From JBGQDM01 sp041495845 (GTDB lineage Bacteria > Acidobacteriota > Terriglobia > Terriglobales > Acidobacteriaceae): 48,863 nt of DNA. Positions 1-8,379 of this stretch are shown here, piece after piece; position 1 is the first letter of the stretch, and every line of letters starts with the position of its first letter. The stretch covers positions 1 through 48,863 of the forward strand of contig JBGQDM010000011.1 in NCBI GenBank assembly GCA_041495845.1, given 5' to 3'. The notes beneath the pieces were generated by a model, which did no database searches, was not told where the DNA came from, and saw only the letters and a program-made list of their open reading frames with translations. Both the position numbers and the translations under genes were made by a program.

Positions 1-166
1 CGGCGGCCTGCAGCGCGGAAGCGAGAGCACGAGCGCGGCGATGGAGTTCACGGTAGCAGGTGCGGTGGATGGAGCCATCGGGGCGGCGCGAGACAATCTC
101 CACTTCCGGAAACAGCTTGCCCGCGCGCTCCAGCAGCGCGGTCAGCGTCAACGGCGATGCCATCAT
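1..166 (-). CDS. AMP-binding acyl-CoA synthetase, N-terminal fragment
   Basis: Only the first 55 codons are inside the window; the gene continues off the left edge. The frame opens with two consecutive ATG codons (166 and 163). It reads as the start of an ANL-superfamily fatty-acid/medium-chain acyl-CoA ligase: a short helix ending in LFPEVEIVSRRPDGSIHR, then a YRELHRRARALASALQA segment, which matches the usual entry to the adenylation domain (the 'T/S-Y-x-E-L' helix). Such enzymes activate carboxylic acids with ATP and CoA in the cytoplasm. The A3, A5 and A8 motifs are outside the window, so substrate class cannot be judged. The family call is fairly secure; specificity is unknown. Confidence 0.72.
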   Translation of the reverse strand, partial: MMASPLTLTALLERAGKLFPEVEIVSRRPDGSIHRTCYRELHRRARALASALQAA

Positions 167-271
167 TGTTCCTTGCACCCATCACCCCGCGCCCGAAGAG
201 AAGCGTTGGGCATGGTAGGACGCGGGAAGAAGGCAAGTCAACGGAAGAACGACGACGGAATCGGAGGGCCA

Positions 272-577
272 TCACATACGGGCAGCAAAGGCGGCAAAGA
301 AAAGGCCGGTGTAGGCGGCGATGACCATCAGCGTCAACCACACTGCGAGCCCGAAGAAAGTAATAAGATCGATTTCAGAAATGCGCGCAGCGAAGGCCAG
401 CAGGCCTGTGCCCAGCAACTGGCACAACGTGGTGCTGGAAAAGACGGCCACCGTGACGACGACACGGGGGTGCGGGGCGATCAGGGCAGCCATGAATAGC
501 GGAAGAAAACTCAGGGCGGGCAGTACCGCCAGGGGAGCGCCGAAAAACAGCGCACGCTGCCGCTCCTGCCAGGTCAT
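272..577 (-). CDS. Small integral membrane protein, unknown function
   Basis: A 101-residue protein made almost entirely of three hydrophobic stretches (about residues 10-35, 38-62 and 72-97), separated by short polar turns, so it is probably a three-helix inner-membrane protein. The N-terminus (MTWQERQR) is charged and cytosolic in character. No family was recognised and no catalytic motif is visible. It lies 105 bp upstream of, and on the same strand as, the acyl-CoA synthetase. No clear Shine-Dalgarno precedes the ATG, which lowers confidence, but the hydrophobic periodicity is typical of a real gene. Confidence 0.55.
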   Translation of the reverse strand: MTWQERQRALFFGAPLAVLPALSFLPLFMAALIAPHPRVVVTVAVFSSTTLCQLLGTGLLAFAARISEIDLITFFGLAVWLTLMVIAAYTGLFFAAFAARM

Positions 578-914
578 GATGGCAGTGTAACGCGGTGGGG
601 TCTGTTCCCCCGACTGGATTCATGCTGAACAATTCCTGAGACGCCGAGCCGCGCCGCCCTCCACATGGAAACCGTTTCGCCAGCTTGCGAACGAGCGCGC
701 TGGGTATAGACTGGTGCCGATCTTGGCGTCAAAAAGGGGCGATTTCGATTCCAATATCTTGGGATCTGACTGACGGGGTAATGCCAATGACGCTCCGGCA
801 CCGAGTCTCGCAGCCGCACCCAGGGCTAGATGTCAGAGGGTCATCCCCTCACTGCGGATGGCGAAAAGTGTTTTCTCTTGACATTCCTTTTTGTGGAGCG
901 CGTCCCAGAAAATT
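578..914. other. Intergenic region between divergent genes
   Basis: About 340 bp separate the small membrane protein (minus) from the PAP2 gene (plus). A TTGACA hexamer lies at 878-883, but no acceptable -10 hexamer follows at 16-18 bp. I see no RNA gene, repeat or convincing hairpin here. Confidence 0.5.
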
Positions 915-1793
915 ATGGACACTCTGTTCCGCCTGATCCAAGGCGTGGATATTAACGTCTACTACTGGCTGAGCCGATTTCATGGAAATTGGTTCCTTGA
1001 CCGGCTCGCCTCCCATCTTGAGTCAAACAATCTCCTCAAGAGCGGTGTGTTCCTTGCGATGTATTGGTACTTCTGGTTCCGGGAAGAGCGAGGTCAGAGA
1101 GAACGGCGCAGCCGTATCCTGACGATTCTTGTCGGGACGCTGGTGGGTCTCGTCGTCACCCGGATGGTGGCGACGTTTGCGCCCTTCCGAGTTCGGCCGA
1201 TGTACGACACAAACCTGCTGCAGCATCCGTTCTCAATCCCGATGTCTCCCAATTTCGTGGATTGGAGTGCATTTCCCAGCGACCACGCAGCCTACCTGGC
1301 CTCCCTGGGATTTGGACTGATCCGGCTCTACCGCCGCTTGGCGATTCCGGTCACGCTCTATCTCGCGGTCTTGATTTGCCTGCCTCGAATGTATTTGGGC
1401 ATCCATTTTGCCTCCGATGTCCTGGCGGGCGCTGGAATCGGAGTTGTGGCAGTCTGGGCGGCGCTCCAGATCGAAGCCCTTCGCACCAGCATCGCGCGGC
1501 CACTCCTCGCCTTCATGGAAGCCAAGCCGCAGGTGTTCTATGCAGCGGCGTTCCTGATTCTGTTCGAGATGGCGGTCATATTCTGGGACATTCGCGAGCC
1601 AGTTCGGGCAGTGCTGCATGTTGGATCGAGCCTGCCGCACCACACAACGCTTGGGGTGGGGCTGGCGTTGTTCGGTTGTCTTTGCGGGATTGGGTTTGTA
1701 GTCCGGCACCGCTTGGTACGCCGTCCTTCTGCGTTGGTGCGTGGCGCCGCGAAGCCTGGATCATTTCACGGAGCCCCCAGCGAGAAAAAATAA
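915..1793 (+). CDS. PAP2-family membrane phosphatase
   Basis: A 292-residue polytopic membrane protein of the phosphatidic acid phosphatase type 2 superfamily. Such enzymes dephosphorylate lipid phosphates (phosphatidate, undecaprenyl diphosphate or lipid A phosphates) at the outer face of the inner membrane. The three motifs are visible in order: a degenerate first motif ending FRVRP, then FPSDHAA (the PSGH motif with G changed to D), then LPRMYLGIHFASD, matching S/P-R-x5-H-x3-D with the catalytic His and its Asp partner. Hydrophobic helices lie between and after the motifs. The frame is also open from a TTG at 891; ATG 915 is preferred because the peptide before it is not hydrophobic and the TTG has no ribosome-binding site. 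Substrate unknown. Confidence 0.8.
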   Translation: MDTLFRLIQGVDINVYYWLSRFHGNWFLDRLASHLESNNLLKSGVFLAMYWYFWFREERGQRERRSRILTILVGTLVGLVVTRMVATFAPFRVRPMYDTNLLQHPFSIPMSPNFVDWSAFPSDHAAYLASLGFGLIRLYRRLAIPVTLYLAVLICLPRMYLGIHFASDVLAGAGIGVVAVWAALQIEALRTSIARPLLAFMEAKPQVFYAAAFLILFEMAVIFWDIREPVRAVLHVGSSLPHHTTLGVGLALFGCLCGIGFVVRHRLVRRPSALVRGAAKPGSFHGAPSEKK

Positions 1794-1837
1794 GGATACT
1801 TCAAAGGGTGGATGAGCCATGAACAACGGTTTCGTCC

Positions 1838-3538
1838 TTACTTTTGCTCGAAGACAGTCCGACCACCCACCACGGTGCGCAGCACGCGCGTCTGCAGCAC
1901 TTGCGGCGCCGGCACCGAAGTCAGGTCTCGATCCAGAACCACGAAATCCGCCAGCAGTCCGGGAGCAAGTCTCCCTTTGTCTTTTTCGGCGAACTCCGCG
2001 TAGGCAGCGGCCTGCGTGTAGGCAGCCAGTGCTTCGTCCATGGTCAGCCGCTGCGCCGGAAAATATTCACGTTTACCGTCTTCGCTGCGCCGGGTGATGG
2101 CGGCGTAGAGTCCGCGAAACGGTGTGATCGGCTCGACCGGATAGTCCGTCCCGAAGGCCAGGCGCACGCCGGAATGGAGAAACTCCTGCCATGGGTAGGA
2201 GTGGGCTGCACGGGCGTCGCCCAATCGGGCCTGCGCCCAGTTCATATCCGTGAGCACATGGTTGGGTTGCATCGAGGCAATCACTTTCAGGTCGCGGAAA
2301 CGCGCGAATTGCGGTGGCGCCAGAACTTGCGCGTGTTCGATGCGCAGGCGGAAATCCGGCTTCCGATCCTTCGGCAGCTTCTCCGTCGCTACCTTCTCCG
2401 CCGCGCCAAACGCGGTCAGCGCCATCTCCACTCCCCGGTCTCCAATCGCGTGCAGGCCAATCTGGAAACCCGCCAGCACTCGCTCCGCCACCCTGGCATT
2501 GAGTTTTTCCTGCTCGTACTGGGGCAAGCCGGAATTCTTTGGGTCGTCGACATAGGGTGCGAGCAGCGCGGCGGTGCGCGAGCCCAACGATCCATCCATG
2601 AAGCCCTTGAGCAAGCCGGTGTGCAACATCAGATCGTCGCGGGGATGCGCTTTGCGATGCGCCTCCAAAGTCTCCAGAGGATCATCGAGCGGCAACCACT
2701 CGGTGATGCGCAACGTTAGCTTGCCTTCCTTTTCCAATTCTTCGTAGATGCGGAAATCGTCCCATGCCGAATTGTCCTGCGCCGATGTGATTCCGTGCTC
2801 AGCGGCATCTTGGAGCGCGAATTCGAGGGCGCGACGGCGGCTGTCATGGTCCGGTTTCGGCATCACCGCCCGCACAACTTCCTGGGCCGTTTCGCGCAGG
2901 ATGCCGGTGGGCTCGCCGGTTCCAAAGCGGTCCACCTTGCCGCCTTCCGGGTCGCGGCTGGCGATGGTGATGCTCGCGAGTTTGAGTGCGCGTGTGTTGG
3001 CCACCGCGATGTGGCCATCAATGCGCACAAAAAATGCCGGATGGTCGCCGGTGATCTCGTCCAAGTCCCAACGGCTGGGCAGTTCCTTCACCGGCCACAG
3101 CGTGTGGTCCCAGCCAGAGCCGGTGATCCACGCACCGGGCACTGACTTTTCCACGAACGCGCGGATTCGCTGACGGAATTCCTCCAGCGACTTTGCGCCG
3201 GTCAGGTCCACTTCGAGCTGGCGGAATCCCCCCGAAGCGAGATGAACGTGGGCATCGTTGAAGCCGGGCATGGTAAAGCGTCCGCCGAGATCGACGACTT
3301 GAGTTTGCGGCCCTTTGTATTTGAGCACGTCGTCCGTCTTACCGATGGCGACGATGCGGTCCCCTTTGACCGCCATCGCTTCCGCGCGTTGCACCTCGTG
3401 AAACGCCGATGTCCCCGGAACACCGGTGTAGATGTTGCCGTGGACATAGATGACATCGCCTTTCGGCAACGCATTTTGGGTTTGTGCATGCACTGCGGTT
3501 GCAGCAAGCAAGAAAACACCCAGGGCCCGAATGTTCAC
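1838..3538 (-). CDS. Exported YtcJ-type amidohydrolase
   Basis: A 566-residue protein of the amidohydrolase_3 (YtcJ-like) family, which are metal-dependent TIM-barrel hydrolases. Visible elements are the N-terminal beta-sandwich (VIYVHGNIYTG), the metal-binding HxH in GFNDAHVHLASGG, IEHAQVL, LHAIGDRG and the late Asp in FGTDYPVEP. A signal peptide ending in VHA-QTQ implies export. The start is GTG 3538, which overlaps the stop of the upstream peptidase as GTGA. The frame extends further back to 3616, but the extra residues lie within the peptidase gene and would bury the signal peptide. It is the last gene of the 8095-1838 run. With the M20 peptidase it may form a two-step hydrolytic module; the substrate is unknown. 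Confidence 0.86.
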   Translation of the reverse strand: MNIRALGVFLLAATAVHAQTQNALPKGDVIYVHGNIYTGVPGTSAFHEVQRAEAMAVKGDRIVAIGKTDDVLKYKGPQTQVVDLGGRFTMPGFNDAHVHLASGGFRQLEVDLTGAKSLEEFRQRIRAFVEKSVPGAWITGSGWDHTLWPVKELPSRWDLDEITGDHPAFFVRIDGHIAVANTRALKLASITIASRDPEGGKVDRFGTGEPTGILRETAQEVVRAVMPKPDHDSRRRALEFALQDAAEHGITSAQDNSAWDDFRIYEELEKEGKLTLRITEWLPLDDPLETLEAHRKAHPRDDLMLHTGLLKGFMDGSLGSRTAALLAPYVDDPKNSGLPQYEQEKLNARVAERVLAGFQIGLHAIGDRGVEMALTAFGAAEKVATEKLPKDRKPDFRLRIEHAQVLAPPQFARFRDLKVIASMQPNHVLTDMNWAQARLGDARAAHSYPWQEFLHSGVRLAFGTDYPVEPITPFRGLYAAITRRSEDGKREYFPAQRLTMDEALAAYTQAAAYAEFAEKDKGRLAPGLLADFVVLDRDLTSVPAPQVLQTRVLRTVVGGRTVFEQK

Positions 3539-4803
3539 TCCCCCACCCCCGCCAGAACTAATGTTGTCAGCAAAATCCGCAGCAGGCCCTGTTCGCGGCC
3601 TTCCGCATCGAACCATTCTTGCAGTGTGTGGGCTCCACCACCGCGCCCGCCGCCACCGATGGCCACCGCCTCGCGGCCGAGAAACAACGGAATGTTGGCA
3701 TCGGTAGAAGCGCGCTGAATCTGCGCACTCAAACTTAAATGCTGATCCACCGCGCGCACCACCTGCAGCATGCGCGCGTCCGCTGGAAGCTCCGCAGCAG
3801 GACGGTCGCCAATGATCACCACTTCAGCCGAAAGCTGGACCTGGCGGCGCGAACTTCCATTGGCCGGCGACGACGAACCCTCGATCGCCGCCGCTAAGGC
3901 AGAACGCAGCGCGCGCTCCAGCCGGTCAATTTCGGCCAACGAAGCGGAGCGCACATCCACGCGCATGCTGACCAACTCCGGAATGGAATTCACGGAAGTG
4001 CCGCCATGAATCACGCCGATGTTGAACGTGGTCTTCGGATCCGAGGAAACCGGAGTGCGGCTGAAAATCTCGATGGCCCGCGCCAGCGCCACGATCGGGT
4101 TGGGAACACCAAAATCGCTCCAGGAGTGACCGCCGGCGCCGCGCACCGTGACTTCAAAGCGGCGGCTGCCCAACCCTTCGCTCACGATGGTGTCGACACC
4201 CGCACCATCCAGCACCAGACTGCACTGGATGGCGTCGCGCCATCGCGGTTGCGAAAAAATGTGGCGCATGCCGCGCAGGTCGCCTTCGCCTTCTTCGCCT
4301 ACGTTGCCAACGAAGAGGATCGACTGCACGGGACGCACCGAGCCCACCACCAAAGCAGCGGCAATCGCCAGCATGGCCGTCACTCCAGCAGCGTTGTCGG
4401 AAACTCCCGGGCCAAAAAGCTTCTCGCCCTCGCGCCGGATCTCCAATTCCGTGCCCGCCGGAAAGACGGTATCCAGATGCGCACTTACGCTGACGCACTC
4501 CGCCTGTTCGCCGGGATGCGTGCCGAAGACATTGCCCAGTTCGTCGGCGTGCACATCATCAAGACCGATCTCTCGAAAGCGTTGCGTCAGCCAAGCCGAA
4601 CGCGGAGCCTCACCAAAGGGTGGCGCGGCGATGGAAGCCAACTCGATCTGCCAGCGCAGCAAGTCCGCTTTGTGCTCGCGAAACCAAACTTCTGCGGCTT
4701 GCACCTCAGGCAGGGCGGCCATGCGCGAGACCTCCTGCTGCGGCGTGAGAGACACGTCAGCCCCGGAACTGGATGGTGGAATCATGAACTTGTTGAGAGT
4801 CAT
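3535..4803 (-). CDS. M20-family metallopeptidase (PepT-like)
   Basis: A 422-residue dizinc exopeptidase. Metal-ligand motifs are in the expected order: SAHLDTVFP (His, Asp), GPGVSDNAAG (bridging Asp), VGEEGEGD (catalytic and ligand Glu), a late LDGAG Asp and the C-terminal GGGAHTLQEW His. The lid/dimerisation domain begins around RGAGGHSW. M20 enzymes cleave di- or tripeptides or acylated amino acids, usually in the cytoplasm; no signal peptide is seen. The frame is open from a TTG at 4827; ATG 4803 is preferred, and ATG 4785 is also possible since no strong Shine-Dalgarno decides. It starts 55 bp after the LeuA-like gene and its stop overlaps the next gene by 4 bp, so the two hydrolases are translationally coupled. 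Confidence 0.85.
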   Translation of the reverse strand: MTLNKFMIPPSSSGADVSLTPQQEVSRMAALPEVQAAEVWFREHKADLLRWQIELASIAAPPFGEAPRSAWLTQRFREIGLDDVHADELGNVFGTHPGEQAECVSVSAHLDTVFPAGTELEIRREGEKLFGPGVSDNAAGVTAMLAIAAALVVGSVRPVQSILFVGNVGEEGEGDLRGMRHIFSQPRWRDAIQCSLVLDGAGVDTIVSEGLGSRRFEVTVRGAGGHSWSDFGVPNPIVALARAIEIFSRTPVSSDPKTTFNIGVIHGGTSVNSIPELVSMRVDVRSASLAEIDRLERALRSALAAAIEGSSSPANGSSRRQVQLSAEVVIIGDRPAAELPADARMLQVVRAVDQHLSLSAQIQRASTDANIPLFLGREAVAIGGGGRGGGAHTLQEWFDAEGREQGLLRILLTTLVLAGVGE

Positions 4804-4858
4804 CTTACAACGGACACGCGGCCGCAAAGGTTAGCGGGGATGAGGCGGGAAGCGGCCC

Positions 4859-6106
4859 TCAACTCCCGGCTTCCGCAGCCTGCACGCACTGGTAGACCTC
4901 AGCATCGGTAAGGGTATGGTCGGAAGACTTGGCACACTGAAAGATGCGTTCCACCAGGTCTTCGGTTGCCGCAAGGCCATGACGCTCCAGCCAAAAGATA
5001 ACATTGGATTTTCCGCTCATCGGACCGACATCAATGATCTGCTCCAGGCCGAAAATGTGCGAAGGCACACCGGAGTAGACCGTGTTGGCGAGCTCCACAT
5101 CGTTTTTCTTGTAGGCCTTGATGACGGCGGCGGCATGTACCCCGGTGGCGGTACGAAACGCGTCTTCGCCAAAGACCGGATAGTTATAGGGAATGGCTAC
5201 GCCGAGGGCACGCGACACGGTCTGGCAGTATTGCTTGAGCCGGGTGAGGTCCTGCTGGGCCCAGGGCGGAACGCCCATCAGCTTCAGATTCACCAGCATC
5301 TGATCGATCTGCGTATTGCCGGAGCGCTCCCCGACGCCGAGCGCGGTGGCGTGCACACACTGCGCGCCCGCTACGAGGGCGGCGAGTGAGTTGGGAATCG
5401 CGAGTCCGCGATCGCAGTGACCATGCCAGTCCACGCGCACGGCGGCGCCGGAGGGCTTCACCACCTCGTCGATCACAAAACGCATCAGGGCGAACACACC
5501 CATGGGGGTAGCATGTCCGGCGGTGTCACAAACCACGATGGCCCGCGCCCCGCAGGAGATGGCGGCGCTGTACAGGCGCTTCACCGTCTCCGGATCGCAG
5601 CGGGTCGTGTCCTCGGTCACGTACATCACTTCCACGCCGTGGTCGACCGCGAATTTCACGGCTTTCTCGGTTGTCTGCAGCAGGAAATCGTCGCTCCAAC
5701 CTTCGGTATAGCGGCGAATAGGACTGGAACCAATGAAGGTAGCGGCGGCAATGGGAAGGCCGGTGTGCTGGATGGCATCCGCAATCGGGCGGATGTCGTT
5801 TTCATGAGTGCGGGCGGCGCAGTAGGCCCGGATTTTCATCTTCTGGCCCGCAATCTCCCGCGCCAACGCTTCCACATGCTCGACCGCGCGCGGCCCAGCG
5901 CCGGGCAGGCCGATGTCGAGCCAGTTGATGCCGAGATTCTCCATCAGGTGAAGGATTTCGATTTTCTGCTCGATGGGAGGGTCGGTGACGGAAGGCGATT
6001 GCAGGCCGTCACGCAGCGTTTCATCGGCCAGCAACACCGGTCCGGTCGGCTTCAGCGAGGCCGGGTGGATACGATTCCAGTCGTAGATCAGTTCCGCAGT
6101 GTTCAC
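4859..6106 (-). CDS. LeuA/homocitrate synthase-like DRE-TIM metallolyase, no regulatory domain
   Basis: A 415-residue DRE-TIM barrel enzyme of the Claisen-condensing type (2-isopropylmalate, homocitrate or citramalate synthase-like). The N-terminal signature is ADETLRDGLQSP, the metal-binding HxH is in VDWHGHCDRG, and the family motif GVGERSGNTQID follows. After the barrel there is only a short alpha-helical region (YNYPVFGEDAFRTATGVHAAAV). The LeuA C-terminal allosteric domain is absent and the length fits the unregulated subgroup. The neighbours are an aldehyde dehydrogenase, an M20 peptidase and an amidohydrolase, with no leuB, leuC, leuD or ilv gene, so classical leucine synthesis is not indicated. 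The acceptor 2-oxo acid cannot be read from the sequence. Confidence 0.82.
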   Translation of the reverse strand: MNTAELIYDWNRIHPASLKPTGPVLLADETLRDGLQSPSVTDPPIEQKIEILHLMENLGINWLDIGLPGAGPRAVEHVEALAREIAGQKMKIRAYCAARTHENDIRPIADAIQHTGLPIAAATFIGSSPIRRYTEGWSDDFLLQTTEKAVKFAVDHGVEVMYVTEDTTRCDPETVKRLYSAAISCGARAIVVCDTAGHATPMGVFALMRFVIDEVVKPSGAAVRVDWHGHCDRGLAIPNSLAALVAGAQCVHATALGVGERSGNTQIDQMLVNLKLMGVPPWAQQDLTRLKQYCQTVSRALGVAIPYNYPVFGEDAFRTATGVHAAAVIKAYKKNDVELANTVYSGVPSHIFGLEQIIDVGPMSGKSNVIFWLERHGLAATEDLVERIFQCAKSSDHTLTDAEVYQCVQAAEAGS

Positions 6107-6152
6107 AGCAGTTTTTGCATTCCCCGAATGGAGCGCCCCACGCGCCCGCGCT

Positions 6153-6485
6153 TCACGCGCCTTCTTTCGGCGGGATGGTCAGACCAAAAATGGAAATTTG
6201 CCCATGCCCGGCAACGTTGAGCTTGGGATCGTCGCCACACGGCAAATAGAGCGCCCGGCAAATTTCGCAGCGATAGACTTCGCGGTCCGTTCCCCAGGCC
6301 TTTTCCAGATCGCCGCACTCCTGCTCCACCACATCCGCCGTGTAGAACCAGCGTTTCAGGTGGCCGCCGCACAGCTTTCCTTTTTCGTTGGTCTGGTTGC
6401 AGGCACGCTGGCCGGATTTCTTGACTTTGACTCTGTGGTTGGCAAACTGAGTGGGCGCATTCTCTGCGGTCTGGGTCTCGGGCAT
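6153..6485 (-). CDS. Small Cys-rich, probably zinc-binding protein
   Basis: A 110-residue soluble protein of no family I recognise. It has seven cysteines, six of them in plausible metal-binding groupings: a Cys pair around ACNQTNEKGKLCGG, a lone Cys in QECGDLEKAWG, then YRCEICRALYLPC with a CxxC knuckle. This suggests a zinc ribbon or similar metal site. Start: AGGAAGG lies six bases before ATG 6485; the frame is open from 6503, but that ATG lacks a ribosome-binding site and would place this good one inside the gene. It sits 38 bp after the aldehyde dehydrogenase and 46 bp before the LeuA-like gene, so it is probably co-transcribed with them. Confidence 0.72.
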   Translation of the reverse strand: MPETQTAENAPTQFANHRVKVKKSGQRACNQTNEKGKLCGGHLKRWFYTADVVEQECGDLEKAWGTDREVYRCEICRALYLPCGDDPKLNVAGHGQISIFGLTIPPKEGA

Positions 6486-6523
6486 GTCGTTCCTTCCTGT
6501 CACATTCTACTTTACGAAAACGT

Positions 6524-8095
6524 TCAACGGCGGCGCCTGACAAGAGCGCCCGCGGACCGTAACGCGCCGGAAATCCGCACCCACAGCGGGCGCGCAAAGA
6601 GCATGTCCACAAACGCTTCCATCTGGCCGGCAAAGCGGCCGCCGTAACCGTACCACCACAGCTTCTTCATTCTGGGGAGGCCGTCCGAGTCCACATACTT
6701 TGGCCAGACCATTTCTTCCATGCCGAGGCGTCCATGGGTGCGCCCCAGGCCGCTGTTTTTCACTCCACCATGCGGCGCTTCGCTGATGCCGAAGCAGGTG
6801 AGCACATCGTTGATCATCACCGTACCCGCCTGAATGCGGCGGGCCAGGACCTGGCCGCGCTTGCGGTCGCGGGTCCAGATGCTGGCGGCAAGGCCGTACT
6901 CCGAATCGTTGGCCAGGCGGATGGCTTCGTCTTCCGAATCGAACGGCACGATCGGCAGCACCGAACCGAAAGTCTCTTCACGCAGAATTCGCATCTGTGG
7001 TGTGACCCCAGCGAGGACCGTAGGCGCGTAGAAATTTGCTCCCAGTTCCCGTAAGCGACTGCCCCCGCAGAGAATCTGCGCTCCCTGCCGGCGCGCCTCT
7101 TCCACGTGTGCTTCCACGACGCGCAACTGACGCTCATGGATCATGGGCCCAACATCGGTATCAGGATCCAGGCCGTTGCCCACCTGCAATGCCTTCGTCT
7201 TTTCCACGCAGGCGGCGAGAAAACGGTCGTACAAGCTGCGGTGGACGTAACAGCGCTCGACGGAAAGGCAGGTCTGGCCGGCGTTCATGAATGCGCCCCA
7301 GACAGCGCCGCTGGAAGCGACGTCAACGTCCGCGTCGGCCAAGACGATCATGGCATCCTTGCCGCCGAGCTCAAGCACCACGGGCAGGAGGCGGGCCGCC
7401 GCAGCCTGCGCGATCTGGCGTCCAGTGGCCACGCTGCCGGTGAAAATGATTTTGTTGACCTCCGCGTTGACCAGAGCGGCGCCGGTGGCGCCATCGCCCA
7501 CCACCACCTGAAAAATATCGCGCGGCACACCGGCCTCGTGCAGCAACTCGGCAAGTTGGAGGGCCACCAGCGGAGTCAACTCCGAAGGTTTTAGGACGAC
7601 CGCATTTCCCGTGATCAGCCCGGCGAGTGTTTCGCTAGCGGGAGTGGAGAAGGGATAGTTCCACGGCGCGATGATGCCGATGACGCCATAGGGTTCGCGC
7701 ACCTGCCATCCTGATTTGGCTTTCACTACCGGGTTGCCGTGCGGCACGGCCTGAGGCCGCAACAGGTGGTAAGCCGTTTCCACGCAGAAGCGCGCCGCGT
7801 CCAGGACAACCAGGACCTCCGTGGTGAGCGACTCGGCGTAGGGTTTGCCTGCTTCCAGAGTAATGGCGCGGGCCACCTCAACTTTGCGCTGGACCAGCAA
7901 GTGTTGAAATCGTCGCAAGCAGGCGGCCCGTTCGCGCATGGGCAGGGCCGCCCACTTCGGCTGCGCGGCAGCGGCACGGGTCACCGCCGCGCGAACCTCG
8001 GCATCGTCCGCACAGGAGAGGGTGCCCAGCGTTTCCCCGGTCGCGGGATTCCGCGAAACGATGCTGCGGGCCGCAATCTCGATTTGCGTTGCCAT
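6524..8095 (-). CDS. NAD(P)-dependent aldehyde dehydrogenase with C-terminal basic tail
   Basis: A 523-residue member of the aldehyde dehydrogenase superfamily, oxidising an aldehyde to a carboxylate with NAD(P)+. Visible are the Rossmann entry GIIAPWNYPFS, FTGSVATGR, the general-base Glu in LELGGKDA (about residue 242), the catalytic Cys in NAGQTCLSVERC (about residue 276) and EETFGSVLPIVPF. The Glu-to-Cys spacing of 34 residues is standard. After the oligomerisation region there is a tail of roughly 45 residues, rich in Trp, Tyr and Phe and ending in RRRR, which may attach the enzyme to a membrane. It is the first gene of the five-gene minus-strand run ending at 1838. Substrate unknown. Confidence 0.9.
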   Translation of the reverse strand: MATQIEIAARSIVSRNPATGETLGTLSCADDAEVRAAVTRAAAAQPKWAALPMRERAACLRRFQHLLVQRKVEVARAITLEAGKPYAESLTTEVLVVLDAARFCVETAYHLLRPQAVPHGNPVVKAKSGWQVREPYGVIGIIAPWNYPFSTPASETLAGLITGNAVVLKPSELTPLVALQLAELLHEAGVPRDIFQVVVGDGATGAALVNAEVNKIIFTGSVATGRQIAQAAAARLLPVVLELGGKDAMIVLADADVDVASSGAVWGAFMNAGQTCLSVERCYVHRSLYDRFLAACVEKTKALQVGNGLDPDTDVGPMIHERQLRVVEAHVEEARRQGAQILCGGSRLRELGANFYAPTVLAGVTPQMRILREETFGSVLPIVPFDSEDEAIRLANDSEYGLAASIWTRDRKRGQVLARRIQAGTVMINDVLTCFGISEAPHGGVKNSGLGRTHGRLGMEEMVWPKYVDSDGLPRMKKLWWYGYGGRFAGQMEAFVDMLFARPLWVRISGALRSAGALVRRRR

Positions 8096-8310
8096 GGCGC
8101 TTCCCCAGCTTAGAGCAAGAGTCTACATCGGATCGGCAGACTCCATGAGCGCCGTTGCCACGTGACTTGTTGTCGCCGTCGCTACGTGATTTTCTATTTC
8201 CGGAGTTATCCTATTCCGGTCATGGACGAGGCCGGCGGGCAGTGGCGTCTGGCCATACTGATGGACAATCCAAACCACCCGCCAGCGCTGCTGCCGGCGA
8301 GCTAAGCACT

Positions 8311-8339
8311 TTCAGATTTCTGACGCATGCCCCTATAAT
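8311..8339 (+). promoter_or_regulatory. Candidate promoter of the sigma/anti-sigma operon
   Basis: TTCAGA (8311-8316) and a perfect TATAAT (8334-8339) are separated by 17 bp. Transcription would start near 8346, giving a leader of about 34 bases before ATG 8380. It looks like a housekeeping (sigma-70) promoter. No other -10 of this quality was seen between the divergent aldehyde dehydrogenase and sigma genes. Confidence 0.6.
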
Positions 8340-8379
8340 TATTCCACTGCTGGCCTCAACCAGCGCTTCCTAACTGCGG

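Noticed and set aside
878..883. TTGACA before the PAP2 gene
   Set aside because: No -10-like hexamer is found 16-18 bp downstream, and the distance to the start codon is too short.
1844..2719. 291-codon open frame on the plus strand
   Set aside because: Antisense to the YtcJ-type amidohydrolase; the translation is rich in Arg, His and Gln, as typical of shadow frames.
4006..4911. 301-codon open frame on the plus strand
   Set aside because: Antisense to the M20 peptidase and LeuA-like genes, both of which show clear family motifs. High GC keeps shadow frames open.
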